Shown in pieces: positions 1 through 7,449 of a DNA stretch of 18,722 bases. Source of the DNA: Willaertia magna. Lineage: Eukaryota; Heterolobosea; Eutetramitea; Acrasida; Naegleriidae. The position numbers were made by a program, and so were the translations under genes. Position 1 is the stretch's first letter. The number at the start of each line of letters is the position of its first letter. Below the pieces are notes generated by a model. The model searched no databases, was not told the origin of the DNA, and saw nothing but the letters and a program-made list of their open reading frames with translations. The stretch lies in contig CADWAF010005366.1 of NCBI GenBank assembly GCA_902984215.1, positions 1 to 18,722 of the forward strand, read 5' to 3'.

Positions 1-111
1 TTGTTTACCATAAGTGTCAGTCTTGGATGGTGCTGCTGGTTTACTATTGGCAAAAACAAAACTTAATAGTACACTCAAAAGTACAGCTAATGCTACAACT
101 TTGAAACGCAT
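1..111 (-). CDS. secreted protein, N-terminal fragment
   Basis: Only the first 37 codons are in the window. The reading frame starts at the ATG at 109-111 (minus strand) and runs off the left edge. The start reads MRFKVVALAVLLSVLLSFVF and is then followed by ANSKPAAPSKTD. This is a textbook signal peptide: a basic n-region (Arg2, Lys4), a hydrophobic core of about 16 residues, and a small-residue cleavage site after Ala21. The segment after the predicted cleavage is Pro/Ala/Ser-rich, as in many propeptides or linkers. The product therefore enters the secretory pathway. The mature domain lies outside the window, so its function cannot be named. Confidence 0.6.
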   Translation of the reverse strand, partial: MRFKVVALAVLLSVLLSFVFANSKPAAPSKTDTYGKQ

Positions 112-364
112 TGTAAATTAATTTTTTTGTTGATGAATTGTGACTTTGTAATTTCAATTTTCAATTTATAGTATTTCATTCATCTTCTTTGTAAATTAAA
201 AGTTTAAAAAAGGAACAACATAATTTTCTGTAATTGTGTTAATATTTGATATAAAATTCAAAATGTAAAGACATTTGATAAAGTGGACAATAATTGTCAT
301 AAATCTACATTGAGATAAATTACTTTACTAATATACATTTTCATTGTAGTCAAGTTGTTGAAAT

Positions 365-410
365 CAAATAGTGTCGTTTTAATAATTCCTACCAAGTTTA
401 TTGAATCTAT
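365..410. repeat. imperfect direct repeat, copy 1
   Basis: This block shares the start CAAATAG-GTCGTTT and the exact end GTTTATTGAATCTAT with the block at 473-520, with a diverged middle. The two copies begin about 108 bases apart in the same orientation. They lie in the upstream region of the secreted-protein gene, so they could be duplicated regulatory elements, but no function is shown. Confidence 0.55.
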
Positions 411-472
411 ATGTGGGGAATAGAAACCTAGATGTTAGTATTATGTCTTTTGTTATGTGTGCTGTGGTTAAA

Positions 473-520
473 CAAATAGGGTCGTTTAAATGTTTTCCTT
501 CCGGGGTTTATTGAATCTAT
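473..520. repeat. imperfect direct repeat, copy 2
   Basis: This is the second copy of the element at 365-410, two bases longer. Its conserved ends are CAAATAGGGTCGTTT and GGTTTATTGAATCTAT. The middle is more GC-rich than the surroundings. Confidence 0.55.
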
Positions 521-542
521 TCCTACGGCTGTAATTTTTTAT

Positions 543-564
543 AAACAAAATTATAATTTTGTTT
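543..564. repeat. 22-base perfect palindrome
   Basis: The sequence from AAACAAAATTA to its exact reverse complement TAATTTTGTTT is a perfect palindrome without a spacer. It lies between the two minus-strand genes. It could form a cruciform or hairpin near the 3' end of the F-box transcript. Such palindromes are also expected by chance in AT-rich DNA. Confidence 0.5.
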
Positions 565-709
565 TTAACGGTTAAATAAAGAGGGAAAGGTTTAATTAGA
601 GTTTTAATGAACTTGGAATTTTTACAATAAACATAATGGAAGGCAGGATCACAGAGCAATCAAAAAAGAGAGCAATTAATAAATAATCGATAGTAAAGAT
701 AAATAAAAT

Positions 710-2104
710 TTAATAATGGTATAATCCATAGACATCCCCGTAATCATTCAAATAATATCTTTCAAAAAGTTCCAAATAAAAAGCAACATGTGTAGAAATA
801 AACATGTGAAAATCCATTACACAAATATTATTGTCAACATAATCGCTTGTCAATCCAACAAATTTCATTGCTTTCTTTAACATTACTTTATCAACATTAA
901 TTTTTGGTCTAAAATAATCATTGTAATATCTAGATACCTCAATAGTCAATCTTGTATTATTATTACTTAAATGTTCATCCATTTGTTGACAATCATTGTT
1001 TTCTTCTTCCTTTTGACTTCTCTTTTTCTTTGTATTCTTTTTGTCCTTTTTATTTATACTTTTTCTCTTTTTATTTTCTTCTTCATCACTTGATTCGTCA
1101 AAGTCACTTGATTCATTATCAGAATTATTGTCAATATCAGTTTCTAAATGTTTTAAACTATTTTCCATGTCAACGAATGTAATTGTAATGTAGCAAGAAG
1201 TATAACCTTCTCCATATTTAGGTAAATTATAGGTATAATCTAAATTTGTAATCAAATAATTTCCATTTCCATTAATATTAAATAAAATTGTTGAAATTTC
1301 AGTTTTTTTTACTTGATCTTTGCCATAATAATTGTCTTCAGCATCATAATTTAAAACAAATAAATGATTAATTAATAATTGTCTCATTTCTTTTGTTTTT
1401 TCACTTCTTTCATAAACTGGATATTTCCAATTTGAATTATCGTCATATTCTCCTTGTTCTTTTTTTTTAATGACAACTTGTTTCCAAATGGTTACTAAAT
1501 TTAATTGATCTTGTTCGTTTAAGAAATAAAGTAATTTCTTGTCATTTTCACTAACATTATCATCATTGTTTTCATTATCTGTTAAATTATATTTTAATTC
1601 AAAGTGTTTTCTTTTTAAATAGTAAAAGGGAAGAATATTTAAATTTTTGTAAACTGTGTTATTTAAAATATTTAGTTCAGATTTATATTTTGTAATAAAT
1701 AAATCATGTTTTAAAATCCATTCATTCCATTGTTTACAAACTAATCTTAATATTGGAAATATTTCAGTTAATGGATTTAAAAAATTTGAAATTTCAAATA
1801 ATAATTCTGGTTGTTTAATTAACTGTCTATCAACTGGTTCAACATTTTCAATATCTAAATAAGTACGATTTTCAATCCATGAAACTTTTTTATTGTCTTC
1901 TTTATTGTCATGATTTTTATTGAAAAAGATTGTGGAACTTGTTGAAAATAATTGAACTTGGTGATGAGCTACTTGTTGTTGTTGTAAAGTATTAGTACTG
2001 GAAAGCGTGGTATTATTATTTTGAATAATTAATTTAAAAGTATCTCCTTTGTGAAAAAAGTAAAAAGTTGATGTTGATTCCGATTCCACTTTATTTTCTG
2101 ACAT
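710..2104 (-). CDS. F-box domain protein, 464 residues
   Basis: This is an uninterrupted gene of 464 codons. Residues about 97-138 form an F-box-like helix set (QPELLFEISNFLNPL, then LRLVCKQWNEWI), the SKP1-binding module of SCF ubiquitin ligases. F-box proteins normally use the remaining sequence to recruit substrates. Here that part has no repeat I recognise. It includes an Asn/Asp-rich stretch (about 176-190), then a strongly acidic run (about 323-343), then a Lys/Arg-rich run (about 344-366) that could serve as a nuclear localisation signal. The N-terminal 60 residues are Gln/Ser/Thr-rich. The start codon is preceded by an A-rich leader, as in the neighbouring genes. A role in ubiquitin-dependent turnover is inferred from the F-box alone. 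The substrate-binding part may be lineage-specific. Confidence 0.75.
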   Translation of the reverse strand: MSENKVESESTSTFYFFHKGDTFKLIIQNNNTTLSSTNTLQQQQVAHHQVQLFSTSSTIFFNKNHDNKEDNKKVSWIENRTYLDIENVEPVDRQLIKQPELLFEISNFLNPLTEIFPILRLVCKQWNEWILKHDLFITKYKSELNILNNTVYKNLNILPFYYLKRKHFELKYNLTDNENNDDNVSENDKKLLYFLNEQDQLNLVTIWKQVVIKKKEQGEYDDNSNWKYPVYERSEKTKEMRQLLINHLFVLNYDAEDNYYGKDQVKKTEISTILFNINGNGNYLITNLDYTYNLPKYGEGYTSCYITITFVDMENSLKHLETDIDNNSDNESSDFDESSDEEENKKRKSINKKDKKNTKKKRSQKEEENNDCQQMDEHLSNNNTRLTIEVSRYYNDYFRPKINVDKVMLKKAMKFVGLTSDYVDNNICVMDFHMFISTHVAFYLELFERYYLNDYGDVYGLYHY

Positions 2105-2239
2105 TTTTTAAAAATTAATTTAAAACTATTTTCCAGTTTTTCATTGAAAAATTAATTTTAAGTAAGCTAAGTAAAAAAGGCGGGAATTAAGTGTAGGTAA
2201 GGGAGAAATGCGATTGTAAAACACAACATATAACTTTAT

Positions 2240-3937
2240 TTACTTTTTAATAACCATTTGTTTCCAATTTTTTAAAATATAATTAATTTTCTCTAATGTA
2301 ATATCACATCTATTCCATACACTAATTTCCTCAACAATAAAACCTTCACCATTCTTTAAATTACAATTTAATGAAATAATTAACCAATCATTATTATTTT
2401 CACAATTTTGAATAGCTACTTGTACTACAGCTCCAATTCCCTTAATTGAATAAGGATTTTCTTCTGGTTCAGTATATAAAATATTTAAATAAAATTTAAA
2501 TAATTTTAAATTATTTAATGCAGTTTCATAAAATGTATCTTTTAATTGATCATTAAATTTAGATAAATTTAAAAGTTGTAAAAAAGCTTTACTATTTGAT
2601 AAAATTGGAATTTTAGAATTTTTAGAATTTTTCTTTTTTAAAACTTTTACAAATTGCATATAATTAAATAAATATAATTCCATTAAATTATTTTGAAAAT
2701 ATTTTTTAAATAAAATTTCTTTATTGTCAATTAAGAAATAAGTATTATTGTAAAATCCAATATTTTTATTTTGTAAAATTGGATTATTTAATAAATTAAT
2801 ATATCTATATTTATTTAAAATTGAAATATCTTTAATATTATTATTCTGAATATCTATAAATAAATTATTTTGTAAATTTAAATTATTAATATTTTCAATT
2901 TTATTATTCGCTAAACTAAGTTGATTTAAATTTAAATTATTTAATGAATTTGGAATTTCATTTAAATTTAATTTTTCTAATTTAATTAATTTTAATTTTT
3001 GAAATTTAAAACTATCAAAAAATTCTTTTGTAAGAATTGTTTCAGTTCCATCATCATTATATTTCTTAATTGTTGTATTTATACATTCAAATGTTGTTAA
3101 ATTTTTAAAATTAAATAATTTTTCTAATTGATTTGTTGTTGTATAAAAGTCACAGTCAGCTATTTTTAAACTAAATAATTTATAAGAACGTTGTAAATTT
3201 TCTAAAAACTTTACAATATCAAATTTTTGAACATAATCTTCAGTATTATAATGTGCATAATTAATTTTAAGATTTCCACTAAAATAAATATTTGATTTTG
3301 TAAGCATTTTGTAAGCGGTTGCTACATTATAATTTACTAAAGTAAAATCTTCAGATTTAATTACAACTTTTGTTTCATTTAATTTTTCTAAAAAATTGTA
3401 AAAAGAATTTTCATCAAACGTATCACCACAATTTAATTTTAATTTCTTTAAATTATTAAAAATATTTTTATCGCAAAGTTTTGCCATTTCATCTGCAAAT
3501 TTATTTAAATATTCTCCCCAACAAGAAGTAACTGTTAAATTTTGTAAAGAAGTTATTTTTTGAAAATCAATTATAATTTGAGCTAGTCGTTCACCATTTA
3601 AAATTGGGGAGTAACCGAAATAACCGTAACTTGGAGTTATACCTTGAATATATTTAAAGCTTAATAATTGTTGTTTATTACAATCATTATTTTTAAATAA
3701 ATTTGCTAAATCTTCAATAAATAATAATTTAAATCTTTCTAAATTTCTTTCTTGATCATAATATCCAGTTGATTGATTAAAAATAAAATATTTGACATTT
3801 GACTTGTGATTTAATAAAAAAGTATATTTATAAGCTGTTACATGAGTATTTTGGCCTAATTTTTGCCTTTTATATTTATTCGAGCGCGCTATTTTGTAAA
3901 AGATTGGACGGTGACAGCTTTTTGTTGCCTTCTTTAT
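2240..3937 (-). CDS. leucine-rich repeat protein, 5' end unresolved
   Basis: The frame is open for 565 codons from 3937 down to the stop at 2240. The first in-frame ATG is only at 3485-3487, which would give 415 residues. The 150 codons above it are clearly coding, for example ITPSYGYFGYSPILNGERLA and SLQNLTVTSCWGEYLNKF. The true start is therefore further upstream, or has been lost. In this frame a TAG at 3938-3940 blocks extension, with an ATG at 3956-3958 just beyond it. I could not find an intron of the size used by other genes here that reconnects a start. The central part holds leucine-rich repeats with Asn-rich consensus (LNQLSLANNKIENINNLNL and the units after it), a protein-binding scaffold. 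The 80-residue C-terminal part is non-repetitive. It may be a member of an F-box/LRR family with its N-terminus removed. Confidence 0.65.
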   Translation of the reverse strand: MKKATKSCHRPIFYKIARSNKYKRQKLGQNTHVTAYKYTFLLNHKSNVKYFIFNQSTGYYDQERNLERFKLLFIEDLANLFKNNDCNKQQLLSFKYIQGITPSYGYFGYSPILNGERLAQIIIDFQKITSLQNLTVTSCWGEYLNKFADEMAKLCDKNIFNNLKKLKLNCGDTFDENSFYNFLEKLNETKVVIKSEDFTLVNYNVATAYKMLTKSNIYFSGNLKINYAHYNTEDYVQKFDIVKFLENLQRSYKLFSLKIADCDFYTTTNQLEKLFNFKNLTTFECINTTIKKYNDDGTETILTKEFFDSFKFQKLKLIKLEKLNLNEIPNSLNNLNLNQLSLANNKIENINNLNLQNNLFIDIQNNNIKDISILNKYRYINLLNNPILQNKNIGFYNNTYFLIDNKEILFKKYFQNNLMELYLFNYMQFVKVLKKKNSKNSKIPILSNSKAFLQLLNLSKFNDQLKDTFYETALNNLKLFKFYLNILYTEPEENPYSIKGIGAVVQVAIQNCENNNDWLIISLNCNLKNGEGFIVEEISVWNRCDITLEKINYILKNWKQMVIKK

Positions 3938-4024
3938 CTACCTAATTTGAATTTGCATTTGAATAGCTTCACCCTCTACTTTTGTGTGAATTCATTCTAT
4001 TTAGTTGCCGATTTTCGAAATTGT

Positions 4025-4498
4025 TTATTCACTACAAGTGAAAAGAAAACGAAATACATTTAACACTTCTTCTTTTGCCACTTTTTGAACCAAATTTTGT
4101 AAACCACAATAATCACTTTCAAATCCTAAAGAAAAAAGTAGATTTTTCATTAATTCTCTTGCCTCATCAAAACTGCTTTCTTTTCTTTGAGTATTTCCAC
4201 CTAATGCCTCACTAAAAGTAAACAAGAGATTTCCATTGTAATTTATAAAATTAACAGTTTCCACAGCCATATCATTCTCTTCAATTGTTCTTGTTTTTGC
4301 AAAGAAACAGTGTTCAAAATCCAAACCTGTAAATTTAACAGTCATGTTATAAGACCAACCTGGAGTGTAAGCTTCACGAGAAACTGTTACCACAACTTTT
4401 CCGTGATCTTTAGAATGAAACGTTTGTTTTCCGAACTCAAAAGGAGAGTAAGGGGTACCCTCATTATATTTACTACATTCGCTCATTGTATTTGTCAA
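4025..4498 (-). CDS. hypothetical protein, 157 residues
   Basis: This is a complete small gene, ATG to TAA. I do not recognise the family with confidence. There is no signal peptide or membrane segment. The first two thirds alternate hydrophobic and polar residues, as in beta strands (GKVVVTVSREAYTPGWSYN, then MTVKFTGLDFEHCFF). The last third looks helical (SSFDEARELMKNLLFSLGF, then LVQKVAKEEVLNVFRFLF). A beta-sheet followed by paired C-terminal helices with a 'DE..., L...G' pattern loosely recalls the mitochondrial p32/MAM33 fold, but the match is weak and no transit peptide is obvious. Codon use and base composition match the neighbours. It lies between the LRR gene and importin alpha on the same strand, with short spacers. 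Confidence 0.6.
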   Translation of the reverse strand: MTNTMSECSKYNEGTPYSPFEFGKQTFHSKDHGKVVVTVSREAYTPGWSYNMTVKFTGLDFEHCFFAKTRTIEENDMAVETVNFINYNGNLLFTFSEALGGNTQRKESSFDEARELMKNLLFSLGFESDYCGLQNLVQKVAKEEVLNVFRFLFTCSE

Positions 4499-4592
4499 TT
4501 TTTTTTTAATTGTAAATAATTTACTGGTATCGTTGCCTTAATATATTGTGGAAAGTGCCTTAATTGATTTGTACAAAAAAACCCTTTATTGT

Positions 4593-7171
4593 TTAGTTTA
4601 ATTGTGTCACACTACTACTTGCTTTTTCTTCTGTAGTTGTTTCATTATTTTCCTCTTTCTTTTCTTCAACGTTACTGTTACTAGTTGTTGTTATTTTATT
4701 ATTGTCAGTCATAATCACATCTTCTACTTCTTTTTTAGATTCACCGTTAGCTTCAGTGTTAGTGGTAGTAGATGTAGAAACAATTGGTTTTGCACTACCA
4801 AAAGAAAAAGAAAAACTTTGAAATGGATTTGTTCCTTCCAACTCAAACTGAGGTGGTCCATCATTTAAAAGAACATCATCATCTTCTTCTTCATCTCCAT
4901 TAAAATAAGAATTAATAACGGTAGCTTTTTCATAAATCTCACTATTCGAATGTCCAAGTAACTTTTGAACTTTTGCATCAACACAATGATGGAACATCTT
5001 TGCAATTAATTCATTATATTCTTCTTCATTCTTATCCATACTATATGCTCTTAAAATATTTTCTATTCCTTCTAAGGAAACCATTAAAATTTTTACATCT
5101 TTAACATCTAAGAATTTTGAGAAACCTTCAATGACATCATAAGTGTTTACAATTCGTTTAATATCTTCTTTACTTCCACCACTTAATGCATTACTAATAA
5201 CCCAAGCGCATTCTTTAGCGACATCAAATTCTTGTGTCTTTAAATGATTTACAACAGTTTCTAAAATTCCACTATCAATTACTTCTTTAATTTGACTTTG
5301 ACTACCAGCCGTTATCTTACAAATAAATAATTAATACTTTACAATCATATGATTACAATAAAAACTTACATTTGAAATTGTCCAAGCAGATTCTTTTCTT
5401 ATAGATCTCTTTGTGTGATGTAAAGTAGTTTTCAATAAATCTAAAACACCCAAATCCAATAAAGATTGAGTTTCAGTATCCATACCAGTTGCCACATTAC
5501 CAATTGTACGAATAGCTGGCGTTGCAATTGCAGCAGAGTTATGTTTTCCTAACAATAAAATCTTTTCTAAAACGCCTTTCGTTCCAACAACAATACTTAT
5601 TGTTCCAGGTATTTCAGTTAAATAAGAAAAAGCCCAACAAGCATCAGTTAATACTTCATCATCTATATTATATAATAATTGACATAATAATGGATATGCA
5701 TCTTTAACCATTTCCCAATCTGGTGTTGGTTTATATCTATAACAATTTGATAATGTCCATGTAAAATTTCTTGTAACGCTTAAGAATTGTGATGCCATTG
5801 GCCATGCATAATTAATTAATACCTTCATTGCTCCTTTATTTAAAACGTAATCACGTAAATTTGCACAATCTCCAATAATATTACCTAATGCCCAAATTGC
5901 TTGTTCACATACATCTCGATTTTCAGATTTTAATAATTCAATAAAATATGGAACTGCATTAGAAGCTACAATAAACTGTGTATGTGCAGAAGATCCTGAA
6001 GCTATAATTATTATTTTACAAAATAATTTAAATATAAATTATAATTTAAATATTTAGAAAAGCATATAATAAACGTACCAATATTTGTTAAACACCACGT
6101 ACTTTCAAATTGTAAATTATATATTTGATTTCTTGTAACTGTTGGTTTTAAATCTGAATAATAATAAACAAATGAATTTTTTAATTTTTTAATTATATCC
6201 TCCTCTCCTCCTTTATTCTCTTGTTCTTCTTCTTCTTCTTTTTTATTCACATCATCTTTCTTTTCATCCTTATCTACTTCCATTTCCTCTTTCTTAGTTT
6301 CTTCTTTAGCTTCTTCCATCTTTTTATCTTCTTCTTCTTTAGTTATTTCATTTTTATCTTTTTCTTCTTTAATTTGTTCTTCTTGTTTATTATCTTCTTG
6401 TTTAATTTCTTCTTTTTTATCATCTTCTTTATCTTTTTCTTTATTATTGTCTTCTTTAATTTGTTCTTCTTTTTTAATTTCTTCTTCCTTTTTTATTTCA
6501 TTTATTTCATTTATTAATTTTTCATAAATTGGAATATTTGATTTTTCCAATAAATCCAAATCATTCGAATTTAAATTTACATATTTTAAAATATTTTTAA
6601 TATCTAAAAATTTAATTAAATAAGGTACAGCACCTGAATCAATAACTCTATCAATAGGTGGATTTCTTTCAATTGAAAGTAATTTTCTAAATTGTGTTGT
6701 AACTGAAATTAAATGTGAAAAATAAGATTTATCAATTAATAAATTTGATAAATCTAATTCTGTAGATAATCTAACTAATTGTAATTCTTTACTAGGTAAT
6801 TTCTTTCTAGATTGACTATAATGTTTTGTTTTTTTTATTATTGTAATTGAATTGTTATTATCTTCTTGTTGAGCGATGATATCTTGAAAGAAAAGTGGCA
6901 TTGGCTTTTGAAATTGACAAAATTTTCCTCTCGCGTTGTAAATTACGCTTTCACGTTTATCCATTTTTCTTTTTTTTAATTGAATTTCTTTACGTAAATT
7001 TAATATGGAATGATTAAATTCTTCATCCATTTTTCTTTTTAATACTTCTTTATAGTCACTTTTACTATTGTTCTTCTCATTATTACTGTTCTCGTTATTA
7101 TTGCTGTTAGTGTGGTCAAGGCCATTCGGCAAAAGTGATGATGGAGAAGATGGCTTTAACGAGTGGACCAT
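4593..7171 (-). CDS. importin subunit alpha (karyopherin alpha)
   Basis: There are three exons, 7171-6079, 6001-5370 and 5315-4593, giving 815 residues. Importin alpha binds classical nuclear localisation signals and hands cargo to importin beta. Residues about 40-85 form a basic importin-beta-binding domain (LNLRKEIQLKKRKMDKRES). The Armadillo repeats show the W-x-x-x-N ladder that binds the signal: FESTWCLTNIASG, EQAIWALGNIIGD, FTWTLSNCYR, ESAWTISNITAG, ECAWVISNALSG. RKLLSIERNPPIDRVIDSG is the typical first repeat. The last repeat with YFNGDEEEDDD matches the exportin CAS-binding end. The protein is longer than the usual 520-560 residues. Residues about 190-355, between the first and second repeats, hold a Lys/Glu-rich insertion, and the C-terminal tail is long and Ser/Thr/Glu-rich with NPFQSFSFSFGSAKP. 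Both introns restore conserved motifs exactly. Confidence 0.95.
5316..5369 (-). other. intron 2 of importin alpha (54 bases)
   Basis: On the minus strand it runs from GTAAGT to TTTGTAAG. Removing it joins WTISN to ITAG in phase 0, the invariant importin alpha motif. Stops inside it rule out read-through. Confidence 0.92.
6002..6078 (-). other. intron 1 of importin alpha (77 bases)
   Basis: On the minus strand it runs from GTACGT to AATTATAG. Splicing in phase 1 joins G to CT, giving Ala in CLTNIASGS, the expected second-repeat motif. The intron is much richer in A/T than the exons. Confidence 0.92.
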
Positions 7172-7449
7172 TTTTTTTTTGTTAAAAATTTTTTAGATTT
7201 TTTTTTTCAAAATTTTTCTTTGATATTCCACCAAGCACTTGAAGCGATATATGACGTGATGCTTCAAATAATATTTACAACAAGAATTATTTCACAAACC
7301 ATTTCAGCATCTAGCTGTTAACAACAAACTTTTGTTAACAAATACACTTTCAGTCAAAACTGAAGAGTTATTTTGCAATGTATTCAATCAAAAATTGCGG
7401 CGCCAAAGATTTCCGATAGGCACTTCCAGTTTTTAGAGTAAAAAAAAAA
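7172..7449. promoter_or_regulatory. divergent promoter region with inverted repeats
   Basis: These 278 bases separate the start codons of importin alpha (minus) and the SNF2 gene (plus), so both promoters must lie here or overlap. Two inverted repeats are visible. TTGAAGC at 7239-7245 pairs with GCTTCAA at 7261-7267, and the spacer contains a TGACGT core. TGTTAACAA at 7316-7324 pairs exactly with TTGTTAACA at 7332-7340. Both flanks next to the start codons are A/T homopolymer-rich. That these are protein-binding sites is an inference. Confidence 0.5.

Larger units (their letters stand above)
112..709. other. intergenic region
   Basis: About 600 bases lie between the start of the secreted-protein gene (minus) and the end of the F-box gene (minus). 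It should hold the promoter of the former and the 3' untranslated region of the latter. No convincing reading frame or RNA gene was found. It contains a diverged direct repeat (365-410 and 473-520) and a 22-base palindrome (543-564), listed separately. Confidence 0.5.

Noticed and set aside
952..1182. Plus-strand Tyr/Phe/Ser-rich frame
   Set aside because: It is antisense of the acidic and basic low-complexity part of the F-box gene.
3863..4063. Plus-strand 66-codon frame
   Set aside because: It is antisense to the 5' part of the LRR gene and the end of the 157-residue gene. It has no family features.
6221..6517. A 98-codon plus-strand frame made almost only of Phe, Ile and Leu, like a membrane protein
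   Set aside because: It is the antisense of the Lys/Glu-rich insertion of importin alpha, a composition artefact.
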